A DNA stretch of 32,707 bases. Source: an uncultured Eubacteriales bacterium. Its GTDB lineage: Bacteria; Bacillota; Clostridia; Oscillospirales; Butyricicoccaceae. The DNA lies in assembly GCA_910586105.1 (NCBI GenBank), contig CAJUGU010000029.1, positions 1-32,707 of the forward strand, in the 5' to 3' direction. The position numbers and the translations under genes are program-made. The notes under the pieces are model-generated. The model saw only the letters and a list, made by a program, of their open reading frames with translations, was not told the DNA's origin and did no database searches. Below are positions 24,098 to 32,423 of the stretch, piece after piece; the first letter of the stretch is position 1, and each line of letters opens with the position of its first letter.

Positions 24098-24979
24098 TTA
24101 CCAGATGCTGCGTAAGTACGCCGCGGACTGCTTCATGCCGATGGATGCGTCCGGGATATCATCCGGATGCCAGCGCCGCTCATACTCCAGAGAAAGCCAG
24201 CCGTCATAGCCGCGCTCTTTCACCATGTTTAAAATGCTCGGCCAGTCCAGCTCGCCTTCGCCCACAATTTTGGTGATAACATTGCGTTCTTCCTCTTTGG
24301 GGTGGGACACATCTGAGGAAACAAAACCGGTGTTGCCTTCCTTGAACTTCAGATCCTTTACGTGCATATAATACACCTTTTCCATCTGGGCGGCAATCGC
24401 GGTTTTGTAATCCTCCTGCCCGGTGAAGGTCAGGTTGGCCTGATCGTAAAGTATGCCAACTGCTGGATGGTTGATTTCACGGGAAAGGTCGATGCTCTGC
24501 TTTGCCGAAACCGTCATGGTGTTGAAGTGGTTTTCAATTACAAGCCGGACGTTGTGCTTTTGCGCTTCATCCCCCAGACGGCGCATGCTTTCAACCAGCT
24601 TTGCCCACTTGCGGCCACCCGGATCGGTATCGGCCGCCGCATAATTTCCACCATAAATGCGGATATACTCTGCTCCCAGATATTCCGCGTAACCGATACA
24701 GCGGCGGATGTCCTCCTCCTCGGCCTTTTGGATGGCCCCGTCCAGATCGTTGAAGCGGGAATTATAGGGGGTCAGCGCGACAATTTTTATCCCCAGCTTT
24801 TCCGAGGCGGACTTGATCGCATCCAGCTGCTCCTGCGGGCAGGTTGTCGGGATACCGCTCTTATAGCCGTCCTGCACCACGATTTCAGCCCCGTCAAGGC
24901 CGATGTCCCGGAACAGCTGGAGCGCTTCCAGCACGGTATACTCCGGCGTGCCCATTGTGTGTCCTGCGATGGAATACAT
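24098..24979 (-). CDS. sugar phosphate isomerase/epimerase (xylose-isomerase-like TIM barrel)
   Basis: A 293-residue protein of the AP-endonuclease-2/xylose isomerase-like barrel family. The probable metal ligands are in the expected order: Glu149 (LVIENHF), Asp179 (GILYDQAN), His206 (YYMHVKDL) and Glu265 (LSLEYERR). Such proteins isomerise or epimerise sugars and keto-sugars. GGGAGG lies 8 bases upstream of the ATG. It sits between the TRAP permease and binding-protein genes, so it probably acts on the imported compound. A second barrel protein of the family is encoded at 27213 in the divergent operon. Confidence 0.88.
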   Translation of the reverse strand: MYSIAGHTMGTPEYTVLEALQLFRDIGLDGAEIVVQDGYKSGIPTTCPQEQLDAIKSASEKLGIKIVALTPYNSRFNDLDGAIQKAEEEDIRRCIGYAEYLGAEYIRIYGGNYAAADTDPGGRKWAKLVESMRRLGDEAQKHNVRLVIENHFNTMTVSAKQSIDLSREINHPAVGILYDQANLTFTGQEDYKTAIAAQMEKVYYMHVKDLKFKEGNTGFVSSDVSHPKEEERNVITKIVGEGELDWPSILNMVKERGYDGWLSLEYERRWHPDDIPDASIGMKQSAAYLRSIW

Positions 24980-25014
24980 GATAATTTCCTCCCTTTTTTG
25001 CGTTTTTTTGCGTT

Positions 25015-26331
25015 TTATATAATGTTGTAGCCCAGGATAGCGGGCAGGAACGTAGAAATAAACGGAACATAAGTAACCAACAGCAGCACGATCATTTCGC
25101 CAATGATGTATGGCAGGATCCCCTTGCTGCCGCGCTCCACCGAAATGTTGGCAATCTTACAGGCAATGAACAGGCAAACGCCCAGCGGGGGCGTGCCGCA
25201 GCCGATAATCAGGTTCAGTACCATGACGACGCCGAAATGAAGCGTGCTGATACCCATACTGACTGCAATCGGCGTGAGGATCGGCGCGAGGATCAGGCAG
25301 GCCGCGCCGCCGTCCATGAACATACCCATGATCAGCAGCAGGATATTGACCAGCAGGAGGAACACATATTTGTTGGTGGTAAGCGATAAAATCAGGTTGG
25401 TGACAATGGTGGACATTTGCAGGGCGCTGAGACCATAGCTGAAAATCTTCGCACACGCGATAATCATCAGGATCGAACCGGACATGACAGCGGTGTTCTG
25501 GAGCATGGACCAGATATCGCGGACCTTGATCGTCCTGGTGACAAACATACTGGCAATCAGGCTGTAGATCACAGCGGCAACGCCAGCCTCGGTAGCCGTG
25601 CAGATACCAGACATGATACCGCCAACGATGATGATGGGAAGCCCGAGCGGGACGATCCCTTCCACCAGGGTTTTTCGGAACACTTCTTTGCTGAGCCTGC
25701 CGGTACGGCGGGGGAAATGATGCTTGTGATCGCGCAGTGCGACGACCGTCATCAACCCCAGCCCGATCAGGATGCCGGGGATCACGCCTGCCATAAACAT
25801 GCCGCCAATGGAAGCGCCGACCGCCGTAGCGAACAGCACCATCGTGATGCTGGGCGGGATAATGGGGCCGCAGGTGGAAGACGCAGCGGTAACGCCGACG
25901 GCTTCTTCCGGGGTGTAGCCTTCGTTGATCATTGCCGGGATCAGGATGCCGCCGACACAGGAGGTATCTGCCTGCGCGGAACCGGTGATGCCGCCGAAGA
26001 ACATACTTGAAACGATGTTCGCCTGCGCAAGGCTTGCGGGCAAACGGCCGATGATCAGCAGCGCGAATTTGATCAGGCGCTGGGTAATGCCGCCGCGGTT
26101 CATGATTTCACCGGCAAGCACATAGAACGGGATCGCCAGCAGCGGCAGGCTTCCAACACCGTTGAACACGGACTGCGGGATCACCAGCGTGGCAAGCGGC
26201 GTACCCGTAGTCGCCGACAGCGTAAGCAGGCTCGCAAAGCCGGTCAGCGCAAGACTCAGATAAACCGGGATGCCGCAGATAATCAGCGCAAATACCAGAA
26301 CGATCAATAAAACAATCAAAGATGATGTCAT
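25015..26331 (-). CDS. dctM: TRAP transporter large permease DctM
   Basis: A 438-residue membrane protein with about twelve hydrophobic segments. It carries the DctM hallmark FFGGITGSAQADTSCVGGIL, with IPAMINEGYTPEEAVGVTAA and a later GTPPLGVCLF loop. It is the sodium-coupled transport subunit. The ATG overlaps the stop of dctQ (26328-26331). Confidence 0.95.
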   Translation of the reverse strand: MTSSLIVLLIVLVFALIICGIPVYLSLALTGFASLLTLSATTGTPLATLVIPQSVFNGVGSLPLLAIPFYVLAGEIMNRGGITQRLIKFALLIIGRLPASLAQANIVSSMFFGGITGSAQADTSCVGGILIPAMINEGYTPEEAVGVTAASSTCGPIIPPSITMVLFATAVGASIGGMFMAGVIPGILIGLGLMTVVALRDHKHHFPRRTGRLSKEVFRKTLVEGIVPLGLPIIIVGGIMSGICTATEAGVAAVIYSLIASMFVTRTIKVRDIWSMLQNTAVMSGSILMIIACAKIFSYGLSALQMSTIVTNLILSLTTNKYVFLLLVNILLLIMGMFMDGGAACLILAPILTPIAVSMGISTLHFGVVMVLNLIIGCGTPPLGVCLFIACKIANISVERGSKGILPYIIGEMIVLLLVTYVPFISTFLPAILGYNII

Positions 26332-26852
26332 TCCAGTCCCTCCTCACTCGGCGCAAGATCATAGTCTTCCGGCGGATCGTTCATGATCCGCTCCTTTATG
26401 ATCTTCAGGAATTCGTAAATGGCAAGCCCGAAGCCCACAGGCATGGAAATGTAAAACCAGATGCGCGGAATTCGGAGCACAACGCTTTTCACGGTCGTAC
26501 CGCTGGCCGCATAGCCGATGGACGACCAAAACAATACCGCCAATGTCACAAGCGCAATCAAATTGACGATTCCGCGCAGGATGATACGCACATTCGCGCT
26601 TTTGGGTTTGCGGAGCAGAGAGGTCAGTTCGGTATGCCCGTTGCAGCGGATCGCTTTGGCACAGCCGAACATGCCAAGGGCAACCATCAGCGCCTGATTC
26701 ACTTCATCGCCCCAGAGGATGCCCCTGCTGAAGAAGTAGCGGAGGATCATCTGGGAACCGGAGATACATACGATCGCGACCAGCAGGGCCGCGCATATGA
26801 TATCTTCTGTCCACGTCACCGCTGTGTCGAATTGTCGGAACATTTTTTTCAT
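26328..26852 (-). CDS. dctQ: TRAP transporter small permease DctQ
   Basis: A 174-residue membrane protein with four hydrophobic segments and the DctQ motif WGDEVNQALMVALGMFGCAK followed by HTEL. I start at the ATG at 26852, which follows AAAGGAG at 7-8 bases; the frame is open 10 codons further upstream without a site. It is the first gene of the seven-gene operon and is preceded by the LacI operator and promoter described separately. Confidence 0.93.
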   Translation of the reverse strand: MKKMFRQFDTAVTWTEDIICAALLVAIVCISGSQMILRYFFSRGILWGDEVNQALMVALGMFGCAKAIRCNGHTELTSLLRKPKSANVRIILRGIVNLIALVTLAVLFWSSIGYAASGTTVKSVVLRIPRIWFYISMPVGFGLAIYEFLKIIKERIMNDPPEDYDLAPSEEGLE

Positions 26853-26945
26853 ACGGGATCTCCTTTCATATTTCGAGACCATGTAAAGGATTACATGAGC
26901 TCTGGTTTGTTGCGCGCTTTTCGGATTCCGGATGCTTAATTGTTA

Positions 26946-26963
26946 TCATGTTATCGTTTACAT
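26946..26963. promoter_or_regulatory. LacI-type operator, dctQ side
   Basis: TCATGTTATCGTTTACAT is the first of two exact copies. Its core TGTTATCGTTTACA is near-palindromic around CG, as in LacI/CcpA-family operators. On the - strand it lies about 20 bases after the predicted start point of the dctQ promoter, so a bound repressor would block transcription. The gene at 30341 encodes a suitable LacI-type protein. Confidence 0.75.
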
Positions 26964-26967
26964 CCTT

Positions 26968-26991
26968 CTGATATTCATTCTGATATTCATT
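26968..26991. repeat. tandem 12-bp repeat at the dctQ promoter
   Basis: CTGATATTCATT occurs twice in a row (26968-26979 and 26980-26991), reaching into the -10 element. It could be a second regulator's site or simple slippage. Confidence 0.4.
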
Positions 26992-27017
26992 TTACGCCCG
27001 TTATTTTCGACTGTCAA
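26989..27017 (-). promoter_or_regulatory. sigma-A promoter of the dctQ operon
   Basis: On the - strand a perfect -35 TTGACA (27017-27012) and -10 TAAAAT (26994-26989) are separated by 17 bases. Transcription would start near 26982 and run into the operator at 26963-26946. Confidence 0.8.
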
Positions 27018-27092
27018 TGCCGCATTTTCTACAATTATCGACATCCGTATTCGTGCACTATGCTCATTTTTCTTGGTTTTCACAAAAGAATC

Positions 27093-27121
27093 TTGCATTT
27101 ACACAGCTATCGTGATATGAT
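27093..27121 (+). promoter_or_regulatory. sigma-A promoter of the rightward operon
   Basis: TTGCAT (27093-27098), a 17-base spacer and TATGAT (27116-27121). The start point would fall at about 27128, at the second operator. It drives the isomerase/dehydrogenase genes. Confidence 0.8.
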
Positions 27122-27125
27122 GCAT

Positions 27126-27143
27126 TCATGTTATCGTTTACAT
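27126..27143. promoter_or_regulatory. LacI-type operator, rightward side
   Basis: The second exact copy of the 18-bp sequence at 26946, in the same orientation and 180 bases away. It covers the predicted start point of the rightward promoter. Two copies at this spacing could be bridged by a tetrameric repressor. Confidence 0.75.
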
Positions 27144-27212
27144 TCGTCCGCAAAGCAACTCGTACAGTTGTGGAAAATCATTTTGTTACAGAATATCAGG
27201 GAGGACTGAAGA

Positions 27213-27992
27213 ATGAAATTAGGCTGCTTCGCTTTTGCGAACCAAATCGAAACGGTAGAGGCGTTGGGGTATGACTGCATCGAGCTGGATCTGACGGAAA
27301 TCGTCGCCATGCCGGAAAACGAGTTTGAGGATCTGCGCCGCCGGGTAGAAAACAGCAAATTGGGATTTGAGGTATTTTCCGGACTGCTCCCGCTCAGCGT
27401 CCGCTTTCACGCCTCGGACTTTGACGAAGCGTTCTGGCTGGCGCATGTTGCTACCGCTGCGCACCGCGCGGCAAAGCTGGGCGCAAGCATGATCCCTTTC
27501 GGCGCGGGCAAGTGCCGCAGCATCCCCGAAGACTGCCCGGATGTTCCCGCAGCCAGGGCGCATGTGCTTCATCTGGTGCAGAAAATCTCGGATATCCTTC
27601 AACAGGAAGGGCTGACACTGGTTGTAGAACCGCTTGGCCCTGCGAATTCCAACTATCTGAATACGATACCGGAAACCGTGGAATTCATCAAGGCCGTGGA
27701 TCGCCCTAACTGCCTGACGATGTGCGACCTCCGCCATATGTTCAAAATGGACGAGCCATTCTCCAACATCCCCGCCTGCACAGGATATATCCGTCACGCG
27801 CATATCGATTATCCCCGCGGCGACGCACGGCTTTTCCCGCAGGAGACGGATGATTATGATTACACGACCTATTTTACAGCGCTCCGCGATGCGGGCTACG
27901 ACGCGATCCTGACTGTTGAAGCGACAGAATATATCGATTTTGAAGCGGAAGCCGGGGCGTCTCTGGCGTATCTGCGGAAACTGCTCGGCTGA
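27213..27992 (+). CDS. sugar phosphate isomerase/epimerase (second copy)
   Basis: A 259-residue TIM-barrel protein of the AP-endonuclease-2/xylose isomerase-like family. Probable metal ligands are Glu139 (LVVEPLG), Asp172 (TMCDLRHM), His197 (RHAHIDYP) and Glu236 (LTVEATEY). GGGAGG lies 8 bases before the ATG. It is the first gene of the rightward operon. It shares fold and ligand order, but little sequence, with the isomerase at 24098, so the two probably act on different steps or compounds of one pathway. Confidence 0.88.
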   Translation: MKLGCFAFANQIETVEALGYDCIELDLTEIVAMPENEFEDLRRRVENSKLGFEVFSGLLPLSVRFHASDFDEAFWLAHVATAAHRAAKLGASMIPFGAGKCRSIPEDCPDVPAARAHVLHLVQKISDILQQEGLTLVVEPLGPANSNYLNTIPETVEFIKAVDRPNCLTMCDLRHMFKMDEPFSNIPACTGYIRHAHIDYPRGDARLFPQETDDYDYTTYFTALRDAGYDAILTVEATEYIDFEAEAGASLAYLRKLLG

Positions 27993-28051
27993 CCGGCAGG
28001 ACGGTCCGACTATCCGAAAAAAGGAACCATTTTTATGAGAGGTACTGACAT

Positions 28052-29083
28052 ATGAAAAAAATCGCATTGCTTGCGCCGGGCGACCTTCGGCTGCAAGCGG
28101 AAGAACAGGAAATTGCCCTTCAGGGCGGCATGGTGAAGGTACATGTCCACGCCTGCGGCATTTGCGGCAGCGACCTTGCGCTTCTGAGCGGCAGCCGGGA
28201 CATGTCCAGAGAGCTTTATTTTGGGCATGAGTTTTCCGGCATCGTAACCGAAGTCTCGGAAAGCAGCTGCGGCTTCCAGCCCGGAATGCGCGTGGCGACC
28301 GAATTGGCGCGCACCTGCGGCCGGTGCTGGAACTGCATGAACGGCTTGCCGAACTACTGCCGAAGCATGAACGATGCGCTTCTTCCGGGCGGTTTCACCG
28401 AAGAAACGCTTGTCCGCAGCACTCCGGACTACAGCTTCCTGAGCCAGATCCCCTCCACGCTGGATGATGTTACCGCCGCCCTTCTGGAACCGACTAACTG
28501 TGCGTACCATATTGCGATGCAGGCAAACATTAAGCCAGGGGATCATGTGGTCGTGTTTGGCTTGGGCGCTATGGGCATCATTGCTGCAATCGTACTGAAA
28601 CGTTTGGGGGCGGGCGCGGTCATCTGTGTTGGACGGAGGCCCGCCAGACAGGAGAAAGCCCGTCAGACCGGCATTTTTGACGCGGTGGTGGGCAACGACG
28701 AGACAGGGATGTCAAAAATCCGGGAAATCTGCGGTGAAAAGGGCGCGGATGTGACAATCGAAGCCACCGGTACGCCGACGGTACTCAATGACGCGATCCG
28801 GGTTGTCCGTCCTGGCGGCAGGGTCGTGGTTGGCAGCGTTTATCATGGTACGATCCCGGAATTTGACCCGCTTCCAATTTTCCGCAAGGAGCTGACCACA
28901 GTCGGCGCAAAAGGCCCGACGACCTACCGGCGGACAGATGGAAGCTCAGCCGTTGTCTGCATGATGGAGCAGGTGCAGGACGATTTGAAAAAGATCATCA
29001 GTGTCTATGACTATAAGAATGCTTTGCAGGCGTTTGAGGACGCAAAGTCCGGCGAAGCAATCAAGGCGGTTATCACATTTTAA
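28052..29083 (+). CDS. zinc-dependent medium-chain alcohol dehydrogenase
   Basis: A 343-residue dehydrogenase of the threonine/sorbitol dehydrogenase type. Catalytic zinc ligands: Cys35 (CGICGSD), His59-Glu60 (FGHEFSG) and Glu146 (LLEPTN). The structural zinc site is Cys89, Cys92, Cys95 and Cys103 (CGRCWNCMNGLPNYC). The nucleotide fold has GLGAMG at 170-175. It would oxidise a secondary hydroxyl of a sugar or sugar acid with NAD. GAGAGG precedes the ATG, 59 bases after the isomerase gene. Substrate unknown. Confidence 0.92.
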   Translation: MKKIALLAPGDLRLQAEEQEIALQGGMVKVHVHACGICGSDLALLSGSRDMSRELYFGHEFSGIVTEVSESSCGFQPGMRVATELARTCGRCWNCMNGLPNYCRSMNDALLPGGFTEETLVRSTPDYSFLSQIPSTLDDVTAALLEPTNCAYHIAMQANIKPGDHVVVFGLGAMGIIAAIVLKRLGAGAVICVGRRPARQEKARQTGIFDAVVGNDETGMSKIREICGEKGADVTIEATGTPTVLNDAIRVVRPGGRVVVGSVYHGTIPEFDPLPIFRKELTTVGAKGPTTYRRTDGSSAVVCMMEQVQDDLKKIISVYDYKNALQAFEDAKSGEAIKAVITF

Positions 29084-29132
29084 CAGTTTTGCAAAATGGC
29101 AGAAAATAGGATTTTGAAAGGTTGAATAAGCA

Positions 29133-30080
29133 ATGATTACAAAGCGTTTGCGTGTTGGTGTTATTGGCGTAGGATACGTCGCTAAGAATAATTATCTCCC
29201 GGTCCTGGCGCAGACGGAAGATATCGAATTTGTAGGGATCATGGCGAAAAATTACGAAAACGCCGTGCGTGCAGGCAAAAGTTTTGGCGCGGCACAGGCA
29301 GTGGATTCCATTGAAAAGCTGGTAGATCTCGGGCTTGACTGCGCGTTTGTCCTGACGCCGAAGCAGGTGCACGCGGAGCAGGTCACGTTCCTTCTGAACC
29401 ACGGGGTGGATACCTTCTGCGAAAAGCCGATGGCTACAACGCTCCGCGATGCCGCCGCCCTGACCGAACTGACTGAAAAAACCGGACGGAAACTGATGAT
29501 CGGCTTTAACCGGCGATACGCCCCGGTCATCACCGCTGCAAAGGAAGCGCTGGATGACGGTGTACCGGATGTCATTATCGCGCAAAAAAACCGCCCCCAG
29601 ACGGAATACCATGCAACGCTGGAAAACGCGGTACATATGGTCGATCTGATGCGCTATTTCTGCGGAGAGGCCGCTGATGTGAAGGCAATTTCCAAATATA
29701 CCGACCGCGACTATGAAACCTTTACAACTGCGCAGATCCGGTTTGAAAGCGGGTCCTCCGGCATTTTGATTGCGGACAGAAGCGCCGGTCAGTGGGAAGA
29801 GAGCATCGAAATGCATGGCGGCAACCGGACGATTTTGGTGCATATGCCCGAAAGCGTGACCGTTGTGGATGACCGGCAGCGCCATACCACCGAGCTTACG
29901 CCGCTGGCAATGGGCTGGGCAAAGTCCGAGGATAAGCTGGGCTTCAGCTATGCGGTCCGCCACTTCTTTGACTGCATCCGGGAGGACAAGCTCCCGCTGA
30001 CCAGCCCGCAGGATTCGTTCAAAACCCATGAGCTTCTGAACAGGGTCCTGCTCAGCGCCGGACTTCCCGCCATGGAGTAA
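29133..30080 (+). CDS. Gfo/Idh/MocA-family oxidoreductase (second copy)
   Basis: A 315-residue oxidoreductase with a canonical start VGVIGVGYVAKNNYLP (nucleotide-binding GVGYVA, 12-17), the family EKPM motif (Glu97, Lys98, Pro99) and ENAVHMVDLMRYF with the active-site Asp/His helix. It is shorter than many relatives but complete. A GAAAGG-like site lies about 11 bases upstream. It follows the alcohol dehydrogenase by 49 bases in the rightward operon. Confidence 0.9.
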   Translation: MITKRLRVGVIGVGYVAKNNYLPVLAQTEDIEFVGIMAKNYENAVRAGKSFGAAQAVDSIEKLVDLGLDCAFVLTPKQVHAEQVTFLLNHGVDTFCEKPMATTLRDAAALTELTEKTGRKLMIGFNRRYAPVITAAKEALDDGVPDVIIAQKNRPQTEYHATLENAVHMVDLMRYFCGEAADVKAISKYTDRDYETFTTAQIRFESGSSGILIADRSAGQWEESIEMHGGNRTILVHMPESVTVVDDRQRHTTELTPLAMGWAKSEDKLGFSYAVRHFFDCIREDKLPLTSPQDSFKTHELLNRVLLSAGLPAME

Positions 30081-30143
30081 ACGCCGAAATCTCCATTTTC
30101 CGGAGCAGCCGATCCTTCATTCCGCCTGTGTGTGAGGCTAACA

Positions 30144-30171
30144 GCGTCAGGGGGATCTGTCCCTCTGATGC
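30144..30171 (+). terminator. hairpin after the rightward catabolic genes
   Basis: GCGTCAGGGGGA (30144-30155) pairs with TCCCTCTGATGC (30160-30171) through two G-T wobbles around a 4-base loop. No T run follows, so termination is uncertain; it may be an RNA-stabilising or partial terminator stem. The rest of the 260-base gap before the LacI gene holds only that gene's promoter. Confidence 0.4.
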
Positions 30172-30278
30172 TGCCGCGCAGGATGCCTTATCCTTTGAAT
30201 CCGCCAGAAGCCAGAAGGCTATGCGGCAGAAAGGAAGCAAAAAACAGCCGATCTTTCCCCGATTCCAAATTTGCGGCA

Positions 30279-30307
30279 TTGAAAAGGAGCCGACAGGATG
30301 CTATAAT
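30279..30307 (+). promoter_or_regulatory. sigma-A promoter of the LacI-type regulator
   Basis: TTGAAA (30279-30284), 17 bases, then a perfect TATAAT (30302-30307), 33 bases before the ATG. No copy of the 18-bp operator is present here, so the regulator does not appear to repress itself through that site. Confidence 0.8.
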
Positions 30308-30340
30308 GATTGAAAAGACTGCACCGGAGGTGTTGGGGGA

Positions 30341-31348
30341 ATGACAACGATCGTAGATGTGGCAAAGGCGGCAGGGGTATCCACTGCCACAGTTTCCCGC
30401 ATCCTTCGCAACAGCGATAATGTCCTTCCGGAGACCCGGAAGAAAGTTATGCAGGCCATTCAAACATTGGATTATCATCCAAACCGCCTTGCAAGGCAGC
30501 TCAGGGCACAGGAAACACGGAATATATTGATTCTCGTTCCCGAATTAGGAAACACATTTTACTATGAAATTATTTCCGGCATTGAAAGCGTGGCCGAAAG
30601 CAGCGGCTACCATGTCCTGATTGCGGAAATCCATAATAACGATCAACAGGAAGAATATTTTTTTGAGTGCCTGAGCCAAAAGCAGGTAGATGGCATCATC
30701 ACATTTTCCGCTAAAATTTCACCGGAAAAGCTGGAAGAGCTGTCCCGGCAATTCCCCGTTGTAGTAGCCTGTCGCTATTATGAAGGGATGCAGCTGCCGA
30801 ATGTCGCAATCGACAACGCGAAGGCTTCCAGGGACATGACAAATTATCTTCTAAATCTCGGGCATAAGCGGATTTGCTGTCTCGCAGGGGAAACCGGCAT
30901 TCTTTTATATCAGGACCGAAAGCTCGGTTTTCTGGAAGCGCTGAATACCCGCGGAGTAGAGGTTATCCCGGAGTTGATTTGCGAGGGGGAATCCAGTATT
31001 CAGGGCGGCTATCATGCAATCGAATGCCTTATGAAGGCAGGAGAATCGTTTACCGCCGTTGTAGCCTGCGGCGATACGCTGGCGGTTGGAGCAATCAAGG
31101 CATTGCGGGATTTTGGTTTCCGCGTTCCGACCGATGTCGCGGTAACCGGTTTTGATGATATCGAACTGTCTACGCTTTTCAGCCCTACGCTGACAACTGT
31201 GCGGCAGCCTAAAAAGCAAATCGGCATCCGGTCGATGGAAAAACTGTTGGATTTAATAACAGGCAAAACGCTTGTCAGCCAGCAGGATCTTTTGAATTAT
31301 GAATTGGTCATACGCGAGAGTACAGGTGATTTTATCGGGCAGCAATGA
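30341..31348 (+). CDS. LacI-family transcriptional regulator
   Basis: A 335-residue repressor. The helix-turn-helix is at residues 3-24 (IVDVAKAAGVSTATVSRIL) and the hinge helix at about 47-56 (PNRLARQL) should insert in the minor groove at the operator's central CG. The periplasmic-binding-like sugar domain follows, with VAVTGFDDIELSTLFSP and LTTVRQPKKQIG near the end. An ACCGGAGG-containing leader precedes the ATG. It is the obvious candidate to bind the two identical operators at 26946 and 27126 and so control both arms. The inducer is probably a pathway intermediate; that is inference. Confidence 0.94.
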   Translation: MTTIVDVAKAAGVSTATVSRILRNSDNVLPETRKKVMQAIQTLDYHPNRLARQLRAQETRNILILVPELGNTFYYEIISGIESVAESSGYHVLIAEIHNNDQQEEYFFECLSQKQVDGIITFSAKISPEKLEELSRQFPVVVACRYYEGMQLPNVAIDNAKASRDMTNYLLNLGHKRICCLAGETGILLYQDRKLGFLEALNTRGVEVIPELICEGESSIQGGYHAIECLMKAGESFTAVVACGDTLAVGAIKALRDFGFRVPTDVAVTGFDDIELSTLFSPTLTTVRQPKKQIGIRSMEKLLDLITGKTLVSQQDLLNYELVIRESTGDFIGQQ

Positions 31349-31411
31349 TATACGATTGCCGCCCAGCTTATCACTTTGATTGCAGCTAAAGAAGGGACAG
31401 GAAAATTTTCT

Positions 31412-31855
31412 ATGATATTTGACAGCTTGGAATATATAGAAACCTATCGGAATATTCACCCCCGGATCTATGAGGGACTGAAACTGCTGCACTGCGATTT
31501 TTCCAAAATGGCGGACGGCAGATACCAGGTGGATGAAGATAATTTGTTTTTTATGCTTCAGACATACGAAACCAAATCGGATAATACGCTTGCTGAAGCG
31601 CACAAAAAGTATATCGACATTCAATGCGTTCTTACTGGTGCAGAAGTGATAGGAGTCGGCTCTTTGAACGAAATGACAGAGGTCGAGTCTCATCCGGAAA
31701 AGGATTTCGCACTTTATCGCGGGGCGCTGGATCGGCTCACCTTAACGCCAGGAAAATTTATTATATTGTGGCCGCAGGACGCCCACGCAGCGGGAATCGC
31801 CGCTGGTCAGCCCGGAATTTGCCATAAGTGTGTTGTGAAGGTGCGAATCGATTGA
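31412..31855 (+). CDS. YhcH/YjgK/YiaL (DUF386) family protein
   Basis: A 147-residue cupin-fold protein from the ATG at 31412, which gives the family's usual beginning (MIFDSLEYIETY). The frame is open 12 codons further upstream. Conserved metal-site residues: Glu53 (TYETK), His64 (AEAHKKYIDIQ), Asp69 and His125 (WPQDAHAAG). Family members occur in sialic acid, uronate and other sugar operons and are thought to act as sugar isomerases/mutarotases or lyases. It follows the LacI gene by 63 bases and probably belongs to the same pathway. Confidence 0.85.
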   Translation: MIFDSLEYIETYRNIHPRIYEGLKLLHCDFSKMADGRYQVDEDNLFFMLQTYETKSDNTLAEAHKKYIDIQCVLTGAEVIGVGSLNEMTEVESHPEKDFALYRGALDRLTLTPGKFIILWPQDAHAAGIAAGQPGICHKCVVKVRID

Positions 31856-32172
31856 TTAGACACACAAATCGTATCTGCGCAATTCCTGTAAAGCACACAG
31901 AGTTGTGCAGTGTATTCATAATCACAGCAGCCTCAGCTCATCCATTGTAATGTGCAGAACAAATACATAATGAAATTTCACAGAGACTTGTTTCCGAGAT
32001 GAGTAAATTTTGTAATTGCCAGCGATAGAGAAACAACGCTCTGAAGATTCTCTTTTTCTGTCTTATATTGTTTTATATTAAAGTATATCCTCTGAATGGG
32101 CCGTCGTGAGCCCACCCATGTGTCAGCAATTTGGCAGACTGCACTCCGAGCGGAACGCAGTCTGCCTTTCTG
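31856..32172. other. 317-base intergenic stretch at the edge of a mobile element
   Basis: AT-rich, with no supported gene. The left part holds only weak short inverted repeats. Near 32097-32120 there is an ATGGGC...GCCCACCCAT pairing, then the strong hairpin at 32133-32165. The change to the mobile-element genes on the other strand happens here, so the element's end is probably in this stretch. Confidence 0.45.
32133..32165. terminator. strong hairpin beyond the HTH gene
   Basis: A perfect 10-bp stem (GGCAGACTGC, 32133-32142, with 32156-32165) and a 13-base loop. On the + strand TTTCTGTT follows, on the - strand AAATTGC. It suits the end of the - strand gene by position but a + strand terminator by its T-rich flank. 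Confidence 0.5.
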
Positions 32173-32376
32173 TTATAAAATATGATACAGGTTAGAGGAT
32201 AAGCTGCCGTTTTCACGCCAACGGTGTTCTTTGCGGATGAATCCCTCCCGGCACAGCTCGTCAAGCGCGCGTTTGACGGTTGCACGGGAAAGGTGCAGGT
32301 CCGCGGCGATGGTGTTGATCGCAAGCCAGCAGCAGCCTTCTGCGTTGGCATGGTCTTGTAGACAGCGGTAGACCAC
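32173..32376 (-). CDS. helix-turn-helix protein of a mobile element (N-terminus uncertain)
   Basis: A 67-residue frame from a GTG at 32376. The core is a winged helix-turn-helix: INTIAADLHLSRATVKRALD, then LCREGFIRKEHRWRENGS as wing. This resembles small HTH proteins near the replication or end regions of clostridial integrative elements. The frame stays open upstream for about 13 codons, with family-like residues (SIHNSGLGHRAV) but no ATG, GTG or TTG and no binding site. The true start may therefore be a rare codon, or the beginning may have been lost. The short neighbour upstream is on the same strand. Confidence 0.65.
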   Translation of the reverse strand: MVYRCLQDHANAEGCCWLAINTIAADLHLSRATVKRALDELCREGFIRKEHRWRENGSLSSNLYHIL

Positions 32377-32423
32377 TACCGCACGGTGTCCCAGCCCGGA
32401 GTTATGGATCGAATGGAAACCGC

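Noticed and set aside
26946..27143. Two repeats as the start of a CRISPR array
   Set aside because: Only two 18-bp copies with a 162-base gap containing promoters; they fit operators.
27219..28067. 282-codon - strand frame opposite the second isomerase
   Set aside because: The + strand frame has all four metal ligands, a promoter and a binding site; the opposite frame has none.
20136..31855. Sialic acid utilisation locus (TRAP, NanA-like aldolase, kinase, YhcH)
   Set aside because: No NanE epimerase and no deacetylase or deaminase; the kinase is ribokinase-type rather than a ROK-type NanK, and dehydrogenases dominate. Similar parts, but the pathway is not supported.
32073..32351. 92-codon - strand frame overlapping the HTH gene
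   Set aside because: The other frame holds a clear helix-turn-helix; this one has no motif and passes through the hairpin.
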